NCBI GenBank assembly: GCA_035512595.1
Contig: DATKDU010000516.1
Location: 1-9,361 of the forward strand
Reading direction: 5' to 3'
Source: DATKDU01 sp035512595
GTDB lineage: Bacteria > Planctomycetota > Planctomycetia > Pirellulales > Pirellulaceae
DNA: 9,361 bases
Each line of letters starts with the position of its first letter. Positions within the stretch are counted from its first letter, which is position 1. The notes beneath the pieces were generated by a model. That model was given only the letters and a program-made list of their open reading frames with translations, searched no databases and was not told the origin of the DNA. The position numbers and the translations under genes are program-made. Below are positions 1 through 9,355 of this stretch, one piece after another.

Positions 1-131
1 GCTTCGTCGAAACCCTGTTGACCGTCGTTGAAACCTGCCGCCAGCAATCCCGCAACGCTTTCACCCTCATCACCACTGCCGTCGAAGCTCATCTTCGCCG
101 TCACTCCGCGCCGTCACTCACCGAGGCGTGA
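1..131 (+). CDS. IS66-family transposase, C-terminal end (partial)
   Basis: The reading frame is open from base 3 to a TGA at 129-131 and gives the last 42 residues of a protein whose start lies left of the window. The segment reads FVETLLTVVETCRQQSRN, then an alternating helix ending in HSAPSLTEA. This matches my knowledge of the IS66 transposase C-terminus, where a helix of the type 'LLTVVxTCRQQxRN' is followed by a short tail ending near 'PSL'. IS66 transposases are DDE enzymes that move their element by cut-and-paste, and this piece lies after the catalytic core, so activity cannot be judged. No IS66-like terminal inverted repeat is visible after the stop; unrelated ankyrin-like coding sequence begins at once. 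The element is therefore probably truncated at its right end. The family call is fairly sure; the state of the rest of the element is unknown. Confidence 0.78.
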   Translation, partial: FVETLLTVVETCRQQSRNAFTLITTAVEAHLRRHSAPSLTEA

Positions 132-259
132 ACGGCTACAACCAAACCGTGCAAATCCTGCTGGAATACGGCGCTGACCCGAGCATTGTAAATAATGCCG
201 GCCGTAGAGCTGAAGAGCCGTTGCCGGTCTTTCGTGACTCCCAACCCAATTCGAAGTAG
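131..259 (+). pseudogene. Ankyrin-repeat protein remnant (3' end only)
   Basis: Frame 2 from 131 to a TAG at 257-259 encodes NGYNQTVQILLEYGADPS followed by VNNAGRRAEE and a short polar tail. This is the second half of a canonical ankyrin repeat (NGH..VVxLLLExGADPN) plus the start of the next repeat (xNxxGRTAxD). The frame extends upstream to about base 32, but there it only shadows the IS66 coding frame and shows no ankyrin character. The gene has therefore lost its 5' part at about base 131, probably through insertion of or recombination with the IS66 element. Ankyrin repeats mediate protein-protein contacts; the original protein's role cannot be told from one repeat. It could still be translated from the GTG at 128-130, but I see no ribosome binding site there. 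The ankyrin assignment is good; the decay scenario is inference. Confidence 0.6.
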
Positions 260-283
260 CAACCGGTGGCTTAGACTGGTGCA

Positions 284-895
284 ATGGACTCGGTTGTCAA
301 ACGCCCGTGGTATCGGCTGCACTGGGTGACCTGGACGGTCATGGCGGTGTTGCTATTGGCATTCGTGAATCGCCAAATGGCAGTCCAATCGGGTAGCTGG
401 GCTTCACCCTTCATTTACGCCAAGTGGACCCACTTTGGCTGGCCAGTCGTTCATCTGGATTTGATGGAGTCCGGGGCGGCATTGCCAGGCAGTGTCCAGC
501 CAAATATCAGATACGATCAGCCAGTTTTCAAATACGATTGGCGCCCGCTGGCTCTTGCGGTCAACGTCTTCACGCTGTTGCTGTTCCTCGGATCGACCGC
601 CTTTGTCGTGGAATCATTCCTCCGCAACTACAGGAAACTACAGTTCAGCGTGGGGAATTTGATCGTGATCACCGGCGTCCTGGGAGTCATCTTGGCGCTG
701 TTCAGCTACGAGCCTGCGTTCCTGTTCGGCGCCCGTTGGCTGTTTGGACTCGAGTTGTCGTACCTCATCGTTTGGCGCGATTTTCAGCGACCTCTTCTTT
801 GGCCCGTGCTGTTCGGACTGGCCTGCACGCTCTACTCCTTGGGCTGGCTGGGGCTGGCGATTCTTTGCCGCGCGTACCGACTCGTGCGACCGTAA
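284..895 (+). CDS. Small multi-pass membrane protein, unknown function
   Basis: A 203-residue protein with four likely membrane helices, at about residues 13-28, 88-110, 122-141 and 172-195, separated by charged loops (RNYRK near 114-118, WRDFQRP near 164-170). The first helix is followed by a roughly 55-residue non-membrane segment that includes FGWPVVHLD (51-59). A 'GWP' motif after the first helix recalls uncharacterised membrane proteins that I associate with planctomycetes, but I cannot name a family. No catalytic motif is visible. The ATG at 284 is the only start that keeps the first helix intact. It has no clear Shine-Dalgarno sequence, as is common in this phylum. It stands alone on the plus strand, 24 bp after the ankyrin remnant and 183 bp before the cytochrome gene, so no operon partner suggests its job. 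Base composition is somewhat less GC-rich than the genes to the right. Confidence 0.68.
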   Translation: MDSVVKRPWYRLHWVTWTVMAVLLLAFVNRQMAVQSGSWASPFIYAKWTHFGWPVVHLDLMESGAALPGSVQPNIRYDQPVFKYDWRPLALAVNVFTLLLFLGSTAFVVESFLRNYRKLQFSVGNLIVITGVLGVILALFSYEPAFLFGARWLFGLELSYLIVWRDFQRPLLWPVLFGLACTLYSLGWLGLAILCRAYRLVRP

Positions 896-915
896 CCGCG
901 TCCCCTTCCTTCCCG

Positions 916-972
916 AGAACGTTCATTCCGCTGGACGATCACGTCCATGTACCACGGGTCGAGTTCCATGAA
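916..972 (-). pseudogene. Possible DNA methyltransferase C-terminal relic
   Basis: Read on the minus strand, this stretch encodes FMELDPWYMDVIVQRNER. In N4-cytosine/N6-adenine DNA methyltransferases the C-terminal SAM-binding region (motif I in circularly permuted enzymes) is followed by 'xELDPxYvDvivxRWexxTG', which this matches closely up to the point where W-E would be expected. Neighbouring codons on either side show no further methyltransferase character, and upstream on the minus strand the frame soon runs into the palindrome at 981-996. The piece is about 19 codons, so it can only be a relic, or a chance match. It lies in the gap between the membrane protein and cytochrome genes, near the IS66 and ankyrin remnants, which fits decayed mobile or phage-derived DNA. 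Confidence 0.38.
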
Positions 973-980
973 GTAGAAAA

Positions 981-996
981 GGGGACAAGTGTCTCC
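981..996. repeat. Short imperfect palindrome
   Basis: The sequence GGGGACA-AG-TGTCTCC is an imperfect palindrome preceded by AAAA (977-980). It forms a seven-pair stem with one G-T mismatch and a very small loop. Palindromes built on GGGGACA/TGTCCCC recur in planctomycete intergenic DNA in my recollection, so it may be a member of a dispersed repeat family. It sits in the 183-bp gap between the membrane protein and cytochrome genes. No T-run follows it, so it is not a convincing terminator. Confidence 0.3.
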
Positions 997-1064
997 CTGC
1001 CGTTTGGCGCGCCGCGTGCATGGGTAGGTAATGTTCCAGCAAGCCAACCGAAGACTTCTTCATG

Positions 1065-1070
1065 AAGGAG
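1065..1070 (+). promoter_or_regulatory. Ribosome binding site of the cytochrome gene
   Basis: AAGGAG lies eight bases before the ATG at 1079. It decides the start: the in-frame ATG at 1031 lacks such a site and would put 16 charged residues ahead of the signal peptide. Confidence 0.75.
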
Positions 1071-1078
1071 AATGGACC

Positions 1079-1519
1079 ATGTTGCGCCCAGGCAAGATGC
1101 TGACTCGGATGGTGACGGTTCTGTTTGCCGCCGCCGTACTCGCGGTTGCGGGGCCGGTCGCCGACGCTCAGGAGCCGAAGGTGAAGGCGGGTCAGCAGAA
1201 GGAGGAGAAGGAGCAGTCCACCAGCTTCTGGATGGAGCGCAAGCTGCGCCTCTCCCAGGACCTGCTAGCCGGCATTACTGCCGCGGATTTCGATAAGATT
1301 GCCGCCAGCGCCCAGGCCATGCGGGCGCTGAACAAGGTCGAGGCGTTCGTCCGCAGCCGCACGCCGGGGTATCGCACGCAGCTTCAGATCTTTGACGAGT
1401 CGCTGGAGGAGATCGTGCGGCAGGCGGACAAGGACAACGTGGAAGGGGCCGCTTTGGGATTCACGCAGCTCACGATCAGTTGCGTGAACTGCCACAAGCA
1501 GCTCCGCGCGGCCAAATAG
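1079..1519 (+). CDS. Secreted cytochrome c'/c556-like protein
   Basis: A 146-residue protein. Residues 1-31 form a signal peptide (basic n-region, hydrophobic LFAAAVLAVAG, likely cleavage after ADA), followed by a short Lys/Glu/Gln-rich linker (32-47). The mature part is predicted all-helical and ends with CVNCH (135-139), the covalent haem site, eight residues from the C-terminus. A haem motif at the very end of a small helical protein is the signature of class II cytochromes (c', c556). Met52 in FWMERKL lies in the first helix, where c556 proteins carry the sixth haem ligand, so a low-spin electron-transfer role is possible; a gas-binding c' role would need an open site. It should act in the periplasm. 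It is followed on the same strand, after 173 bp, by a sigma-54 response regulator. The start is set by the AAGGAG at 1065-1070. The family is clear; the partner and substrate are unknown. Confidence 0.85.
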   Translation: MLRPGKMLTRMVTVLFAAAVLAVAGPVADAQEPKVKAGQQKEEKEQSTSFWMERKLRLSQDLLAGITAADFDKIAASAQAMRALNKVEAFVRSRTPGYRTQLQIFDESLEEIVRQADKDNVEGAALGFTQLTISCVNCHKQLRAAK

Positions 1520-1533
1520 CGCGCGGGGCGCCG

Positions 1534-1551
1534 CTGTGCTGAATCGCACAG
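1534..1551 (+). terminator. Hairpin downstream of the cytochrome gene
   Basis: CTGTGC (1534-1539) and GCACAG (1546-1551) form a perfect six-pair stem around a six-base loop, starting 14 bases after the cytochrome stop codon. There is no T-run, so a Rho-independent terminator is not proven; it may instead protect the mRNA 3' end. Confidence 0.35.
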
Positions 1552-1570
1552 TCTGTGGCCAGATCGCACA
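1543..1570. repeat. Direct repeat ATCGCACA, two copies 20 bp apart
   Basis: ATCGCACA occurs at 1543-1550 and again at 1563-1570. The 20-bp start-to-start distance is about two helical turns, as expected for a protein binding the same DNA face. The first copy overlaps the hairpin at 1534-1551. The pair lies about 125-150 bp before the regulator start, a normal place for an upstream activator site, but a chance repeat cannot be excluded. Confidence 0.3.
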
Positions 1571-1598
1571 TTCAGCGCCGCCTGGGCGGCGCGCTGAA
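1571..1598 (+). terminator. Strong GC-rich hairpin between cytochrome and regulator genes
   Basis: TTCAGCGCCGCC (1571-1582) pairs with GGCGGCGCGCTGAA (1585-1598), giving twelve pairs with a two-base bulge in the right arm. The literal two-base spacer means the innermost pairs must open to form the loop. It is the stronger of two stem-loops in this gap. It may end the cytochrome transcript or separate it from the regulator gene that starts at 1693. No T-run follows, so the role is uncertain. Confidence 0.45.
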
Positions 1599-1692
1599 AT
1601 GCCCCTCGCGGCGGCCCCAGCCATCGGCGATGATAGCAGGGCCGTTGCCAGCCCCGAATGGTCCTTGGCCAGCGACCAACCGACGCATACTG

Positions 1693-3075
<1,383 letters not shown>

Positions 3076-3078
3076 CCC

Positions 3079-3091
3079 CGCCCAAAGGGCG
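3079..3091. terminator. Small stem-loop between convergent genes
   Basis: CGCCC-AAA-GGGCG forms a five-pair stem four bases after the regulator stop. The regulator (plus) and the DUF1501 gene (minus) converge on this 71-bp gap, so some transcription end is expected here. The stem is short and has no T-run on either strand, so the call is weak. Confidence 0.25.
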
Positions 3092-3146
3092 TCGGCGGAA
3101 CGAAGGCCTCGTGTCGAGCGCGGATGTCGGAGGCGGCCGAGCGAGG

Positions 3147-4556
3147 CTACGCAAACAGCTCGCGGACCACGTTCCCTTCGACGTCGGTCAGCCGGAAGTC
3201 GCGGCCGGCGTAGCGGTAGGTGAGCCGCTCGTGGTCGAGGCCGAGCAGGTGCAGGATCGTGGCGTGCAGGTCGTGGATGTGGACCTTGTTCTCGGCGGCA
3301 TAGTAGCCGTAGTCGTCGGTCGCGCCGTAGCGCAAGCCCCCTTTGACCCCGCCGCCGGCCAGCCACATCGTGAAGCCTTCGGGATTGTGGTCGCGGCCGT
3401 TCTTCCCTTCGCAGGTCGGCGTGCGGCCGAATTCGCCCCCCCACCACACGAGCGTGTCCTCGAGCAGCCCGCGGGCCTTCAGGTCGGCCAGCAGGCCGGC
3501 AATCGGCAGATCGACCTCGCGGGCGTTCTTCTCGTGCCCGTCCTTGAGATCGGAGTGCTGATCCCACTGCACCTTGCTGTCGCTGTGCGTGACCTGGATG
3601 AACCGCACTCCCGCTTCGGCGAAGCGGCGGGCGAGCAGGCACATGCGGCCGAAGTTGGCGGTGAGCGGGTCGTCGAGACCGTAGAGCTTGTGCGTGGCGG
3701 CCGACTCGCCCGAGAGATCCTCGATCTGCGGCATGGCGTTTTGCATGCGAAAGGCCAGCTCAAAGGCGCTGATCCGCGCTTCCAGCGACGGCTCCGGCCC
3801 GCTTTCCGCCAGGTGCCGGCGGTTGAGCGCCTCCAGATGCGCTAGTTGCAGCCGCTGGACGTCGCGCGACCAGCGCGCGTTGCTGATGTATTTCACGCGG
3901 GCCTGGTCGGACGGGACGCTGGCGTTGGCCAGCGGCGTCCCCTGATAGACGGCGGGGAGGAATGCCGAGGACCAGTTGTTGATGCCGCCGTGCGCGAGCG
4001 TGGGGCAGATGGTGACGAAGGCGGGCAGGTCGCCGTTCTCGGTTCCCAGGCCGTAGCTGACCCAGGAGCCGATGCTGGGGCGGACGAAGTTGTCGCTGCC
4101 GGTGTGGAGCTTGAGGACCGCGCCGCCGTGGGCCGGGTTGGTGCCGTGGACGGAGTGGATCAGGCACAGGTCGTCCACGCGGCGGGCGACGTGGGGAAAC
4201 AGTTCGCTGACTGGAATGCCGCTCGCGCCGTGCTGCGCAAACTTCCACGGGCTGGCCAGGAGGTTGTTGGTCGGAGCGAACTGGACGCGGGGCTTGGCGA
4301 AGGGGAGGGGCTGGCCGTCGTCGCGGGTCAAGAGCGGCTTGGGATCGAACGTATCGACGTGGGACGGCCCCCCTTTCATGAACAGGAAGATGATCCGCTT
4401 GGCCCGCGCCGGAAAATGGGGCGGACGGGAAGCGTGCGGATTTTTCTGAGCGCCCGCGGCACTTTGATCCGCCAGCAGCGACGCCAAAGCCAGCGAGCCG
4501 AAGCCGACGGCGGAATTTTTCAGGGCCTGGCGGCGGGAGATGGGGATGCTGAACAT
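3147..4556 (-). CDS. DUF1501 protein, Tat-exported, alkaline-phosphatase/sulfatase-like fold
   Basis: A 469-residue protein of the DUF1501 family, greatly expanded in planctomycetes and related to the alkaline phosphatase/arylsulfatase superfamily. The N-terminus carries a twin-arginine signal (SRRQALK, residues 7-13, then a hydrophobic stretch to about residue 29), so it is probably exported folded, possibly with a metal. Family landmarks are FLFMKGGPSHVDTFDPKP (57-74), SVHGTNPAHGG (135-145), the His/Asp-rich THSDSKVQWDQHSD (323-336), WWGGEFGRTP (371-380) and GRDHNPEGF (387-395); these conserved D and H residues probably bind metal. Length is normal. The start chosen is ATG 4554-4556. A GTG ten codons upstream (4586) is in frame and would repeat MFSIP, but it falls inside the palindrome at 4581-4649. 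It lies downstream of the DUF1553 gene, the usual partner order. The substrate is unknown; sulfated polysaccharide processing is often suggested but unproven. Confidence 0.9.
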   Translation of the reverse strand: MFSIPISRRQALKNSAVGFGSLALASLLADQSAAGAQKNPHASRPPHFPARAKRIIFLFMKGGPSHVDTFDPKPLLTRDDGQPLPFAKPRVQFAPTNNLLASPWKFAQHGASGIPVSELFPHVARRVDDLCLIHSVHGTNPAHGGAVLKLHTGSDNFVRPSIGSWVSYGLGTENGDLPAFVTICPTLAHGGINNWSSAFLPAVYQGTPLANASVPSDQARVKYISNARWSRDVQRLQLAHLEALNRRHLAESGPEPSLEARISAFELAFRMQNAMPQIEDLSGESAATHKLYGLDDPLTANFGRMCLLARRFAEAGVRFIQVTHSDSKVQWDQHSDLKDGHEKNAREVDLPIAGLLADLKARGLLEDTLVWWGGEFGRTPTCEGKNGRDHNPEGFTMWLAGGGVKGGLRYGATDDYGYYAAENKVHIHDLHATILHLLGLDHERLTYRYAGRDFRLTDVEGNVVRELFA

Positions 4557-4580
4557 AGGGCAATCTGGCTGCGGAATGGA

Positions 4581-4649
4581 GAACACTAATCTTCACTGAT
4601 CTTCGCTAATACAGAATTCATTAGTGCTGATTAGCGCAGATGAGTGTTC
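4581..4649. repeat. Palindrome built of 10-bp units
   Basis: The left arm (4581-4610) contains CACTAATCTT, CACTGATCTT and CGCTAAT in phase at 10 bp. The right arm (4620-4649) contains the inverted equivalents (ATTAGTGCTG, ATTAGCGCAG, ATGAGTG). About 22 of 30 positions pair across a nine-base centre (4611-4619). It fills most of the 118-bp gap between the DUF1553 stop and the DUF1501 start. It is AT-richer than its surroundings. It could be a dispersed REP-like element, an mRNA stem-loop limiting downstream expression, or an operator with one site per helical turn. Confidence 0.65.
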
Positions 4650-4674
4650 CTGCTTCCGCCTCCGGGTTATTTTG

Positions 4675-7077
<2,403 letters not shown>

Positions 7078-7083
7078 CGCTGG

Positions 7084-7088
7084 TCCTT
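7084..7088 (-). promoter_or_regulatory. Ribosome binding site of the DUF1553 gene
   Basis: On the minus strand AAGGA stands six bases before ATG 7075-7077. It is one of the few clear Shine-Dalgarno sites in this window. No other start codon is seen in frame just upstream. Confidence 0.6.
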
Positions 7089-7184
7089 CGGGTGGGAATG
7101 GGTGGCGGGCTACCCTTTAGCATAGGCGGTTTGCCTGCTTGAAGCCAGTTCGCCGGGCGCGGTGCACGGTCCCACAGAGCGGAA

Positions 7185-7257
7185 GGGGTCGGGAGTCGTT
7201 TCGGGCCGAAGACTATCCACTTGGAAGACGCTCGGCCCAAAACGACTCACCGACCCC
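7185..7257. repeat. Long near-perfect inverted repeat after the M32 gene
   Basis: The left arm 7185-7209 (GGGGTCGGGAGTCGTTTCGG and on to GCCGA) and right arm 7232-7257 are inverted copies of each other. They differ by one extra base and one substitution over 25-26 bp, with a 22-base spacer between them. The outer end lies one base from the M32 stop codon at 7259-7261. Transcribed from either strand it folds into a long hairpin. There is no T-run next to it, so it may stop transcription only with Rho or protect the M32 mRNA end. The high arm identity also fits a mobile REP/MITE-like element. Confidence 0.7.
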
Positions 7258-7258
7258 A

Positions 7259-8770
7259 TCAATGTGCCACCCCATACAGCGTCCCCAGCTTCCCCCGCAA
7301 ATGCCGCATCAGCGCGGCGTGCGACAGCGGCTGGCTGGTGACGAGCTTGACGAGCTCGGCGGCCGTGTAGCACTGGCCGCGGTGGTGGATGTTCTGGTTC
7401 AGCCACTGCTTCAGAGGCGCAAACTCCCCGCGGGCGAACATCGCCGCCAGCCCCCCTAGATCCTTGTCGGCCTGCTCGAAGAACTGGGCCGAGTACAAAT
7501 TCCCCAGCGAGTACGTCGGAAAATATCCGATCAAAGCCGCGCTCCAGTGAATGTCCTGCAAGGCGCCGTCGGCATCATTCGGCGGCTCGATGCCCAGATA
7601 CTCGCGGTACTTTGCTTTCCATGCCGCCGGCACGTCGGCAATCGGCAAATCCCCTGTGAGGATCGCCTGCTCCAGCTCGAAGCGGATGATGATGTGCAGG
7701 TTGTAGGTCGCCTCGTCCGCTTCGACGCGGATCAGCGACGGCTGCACGTTGTTGATCGCGAAGAAAAAATCGTCCAGGCTCGTCTTCGCCAGGGCGTCCG
7801 GAAACGCGGATTGCGCCTGCGGGAAGAAGTGCTGCCAGAACGGCCGGCTGCGGCCGACCTGGTTCTCCCACATCCGCGATTGCGACTCGTGAATCCCCAG
7901 CGACAGGTACGTCCCCGGCGGCAATCCGAACTGCTCCGGCCGCAGCCCGAGGTCGTAAATCCCATGCCCCGCTTCGTGCAGAATGCCGAAGAAGGCGGAG
8001 GGAAAAAACTGCTCGTCGTAGCGGGTCGTAATGCGGCAGTCGTGCGGCCCCATCCCGGAGCAAAACGGGTGGTGCGTGACATCCAGCCGGCCGCGGTCAA
8101 ACTCAAATCCGATCGCCGCCGCGGCTGCCTTGCCAAATGCTTCCTGTGCCGCAGCGGGATAGTTGCGCTCCAGGATCTCCGTGGGCGCCTGTTTGCCGCT
8201 GGTCATGATCGCCTGCACGAGCGGCACCAGCTCGGCCCGCAGGTCCGCCAGGACCTGCGCCACTTCGCTCGTCTTCGCGTCGGGCTCATAGTCGTCGAGG
8301 AGCGCGTCGTACGGATGCTCCCTGTAACCGAGCGCCTCCGCCTGCTGCCGCTTGAGGTCAAAGATCTTCGCGAGGTGCGGCGCAAACGACTGGAAGTCGT
8401 CGTTCTTCCGCGCTTCCACCCAGGCCTGCTGCCCCAGCACGCTGGCCCGCGTCAGTTCCTCGACCAACGACTGCGGCAGCTTGATTCGCTTGTCGTAGTC
8501 GCGCTTCAGTTGGCGGATCGTCGCCCCGGCATCGCTGTGCGGGTCCTTCGCCAACTCGCTGCCGGCCAACTCGGTCAGCCATTCGCCCAGGCGGGGATCG
8601 GTGTGCCGCTGGTGGATCACGCCGGAGAGATACGTCATCTGCTCGGCCCGATACGCACCGGCAGCCGGCGGCATATAAGTCCGCTCATCCCAGCCGAGGA
8701 GCGCTAGGGCCGATTCCAGGAGTGCCGTTTCGCGGGCGTGGGAGCAGAGGGAGTCGAACGCAGGAGGCAT
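7259..8770 (-). CDS. M32-family metallocarboxypeptidase (carboxypeptidase Taq type)
   Basis: A 503-residue cytoplasmic zinc peptidase that removes C-terminal amino acids from peptides. The M32 signatures are all present: HPF (234-236), DCRIT (244-248), the zinc-binding HEAGH (265-269, with catalytic Glu266), the HESQSR motif whose Glu295 supplies the third metal ligand, and IRVEADE (347-353). The C-terminal IHWSAALIGYFPTYSLGNLYSAQ (407-429) is the usual conserved block. Length matches the family's roughly 500 residues. There is no signal peptide, so it likely takes part in peptide turnover in the cytosol. The start at 8770 keeps the conserved N-terminus (REtALLESALALLGWDERTYMPP). There is no Shine-Dalgarno sequence: a heptamer repeat begins three bases upstream of the ATG. 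The downstream neighbour is the DUF1553 gene, after a 181-bp gap with a long inverted repeat, so they are probably separate units. Confidence 0.93.
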   Translation of the reverse strand: MPPAFDSLCSHARETALLESALALLGWDERTYMPPAAGAYRAEQMTYLSGVIHQRHTDPRLGEWLTELAGSELAKDPHSDAGATIRQLKRDYDKRIKLPQSLVEELTRASVLGQQAWVEARKNDDFQSFAPHLAKIFDLKRQQAEALGYREHPYDALLDDYEPDAKTSEVAQVLADLRAELVPLVQAIMTSGKQAPTEILERNYPAAAQEAFGKAAAAAIGFEFDRGRLDVTHHPFCSGMGPHDCRITTRYDEQFFPSAFFGILHEAGHGIYDLGLRPEQFGLPPGTYLSLGIHESQSRMWENQVGRSRPFWQHFFPQAQSAFPDALAKTSLDDFFFAINNVQPSLIRVEADEATYNLHIIIRFELEQAILTGDLPIADVPAAWKAKYREYLGIEPPNDADGALQDIHWSAALIGYFPTYSLGNLYSAQFFEQADKDLGGLAAMFARGEFAPLKQWLNQNIHHRGQCYTAAELVKLVTSQPLSHAALMRHLRGKLGTLYGVAH

Positions 8771-8773
8771 GGC

Positions 8774-8804
8774 GATTGCGGATTGCGGATTGCGGATTGC
8801 GGAT
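8774..8804. repeat. Heptamer tandem repeat (GATTGCG, four copies)
   Basis: GATTGCG is repeated four times at 8774-8801, followed by GAT. On the minus strand this reads as CGCAATC units ending three bases before the M32 start codon, so it occupies the place of the ribosome binding site. Such CCGCAAT arrays occur in planctomycete intergenic DNA in my recollection. Copy number may vary by slippage, changing the spacing of upstream signals but not the reading frame. Confidence 0.8.
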
Positions 8805-8854
8805 GGAACGCAGCCTCAATTTATCCGCGCTGGTGCCGAGCTTGCCAGCACGCC

Positions 8855-9133
8855 TCACCAGCCGCCCGGCTCTTCGACGCTCAAATTGTTGTTGATCTGC
8901 TGGACCCGCTTGTCGCGGTACCTTTCCCAGAACGGTTCTTTGCTGGGTTTCGTCTCCGCGGAAGCGCCGTCGTCGGGAATGCCGCGAAGTCCCTCCCCCA
9001 TCGTGTCGCTGGCGCGCGGCTGGGCCGGCTGGCTGTCGGGGAACAGGGCGCAACCCCCAGCCGTCAGCACCGAAACCAGCGCGAGCGACAGCATGCCGCT
9101 GCGGGGGAGCCGATGGAAAAGATGGCGGCACAT
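8855..9133 (-). CDS. Small putative lipoprotein, unknown function
   Basis: A 92-residue protein. A basic n-region and the hydrophobic stretch MLSLALVSVLTAGG lead to Cys28, so it is probably a lipoprotein; the lipobox (AGGC) is a weaker match than the usual L-A-G-C. The mature part is Pro/Ser/Asp-rich and low in complexity (29-65), then ends in a charged block PFWERYRDKRVQQINNNLSVEEP (67-89) and GGW. I recall short planctomycete lipoproteins ending in similar blocks, but no named domain. The start could be Met1 (9133) or Met14 (9094); neither has a clear ribosome binding site, and both keep the signal. It lies 84 bp upstream of the M32 gene on the same strand, with the heptamer array between. 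It should sit in a membrane facing the periplasm. Function unknown. Confidence 0.62.
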   Translation of the reverse strand: MCRHLFHRLPRSGMLSLALVSVLTAGGCALFPDSQPAQPRASDTMGEGLRGIPDDGASAETKPSKEPFWERYRDKRVQQINNNLSVEEPGGW

Positions 9134-9218
9134 GGTTCGATCTGCGGGAAGGCGTCAGGGGGCCAGACTATCGCAGAATCGGGGCCGTGCGTCGAGGCGA
9201 AAATCATGCTATCGCTTC

Positions 9219-9239
9219 AAGCTGGGTGCATCCCAGCTT
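9219..9239 (+). terminator. Hairpin with short T-run, terminator-like
   Basis: AAGCTGGG (9219-9226) and CCCAGCTT (9232-9239) form a perfect eight-pair stem with a five-base loop, and TT follows at 9240-9241. On the plus strand this is a compact terminator shape with a weak tail. No plus-strand gene ends nearby, so it may instead be a leader element of the gene starting at 9356, or a dispersed hairpin. Confidence 0.45.
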
Positions 9240-9340
9240 TTGCGTTGGTTGGCGACGGAGGAAAAAGGTCAATAGGAGAATCTGGGAATTGTTTGGTAAG
9301 CTGCGTGGGATGTGGTTGGTTGGAGAACGGATTCTCTTAC

Positions 9341-9347
9341 AAAAGGA
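9341..9347 (+). promoter_or_regulatory. Ribosome binding site of the gene leaving the window
   Basis: AAAAGGA ends eight bases before the ATG at 9356, a good Shine-Dalgarno site at normal spacing. Confidence 0.5.
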
Positions 9348-9355
9348 CGCGTGTC

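Noticed and set aside
1031..1078. Upstream ATG at 1031 as the cytochrome start
   Set aside because: It would add 16 charged residues ahead of the signal peptide, and AAGGAG is ideally placed for the ATG at 1079 instead.
1557..1573. Possible sigma-54 promoter (TGGCCAGATCGCACATT) before the regulator
   Set aside because: The GG and GC elements are not at the required 10-base spacing, so it does not match the -24/-12 consensus.
1555..1692. Upstream ATG at 1555 as the regulator start
   Set aside because: The extra 46 residues run through the hairpin at 1571-1598, are rich in Arg/Pro, and precede a receiver domain that starts normally a few residues after ATG 1693.
7547..8707. A 386-codon plus-strand frame opposite the M32 gene
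   Set aside because: It is antisense to a carboxypeptidase with every catalytic motif in place and shows no domain of its own.
8774..8804. Heptamer array as a CRISPR or origin iteron array
   Set aside because: The units are contiguous 7-mers with no spacers, too few for iterons, and no replication or Cas gene lies nearby.
8769..9275. A 168-codon plus-strand frame over the heptamer array and the lipoprotein gene
   Set aside because: Its N-terminus is a translated tandem repeat and the rest is antisense to the lipoprotein gene; no domain seen.
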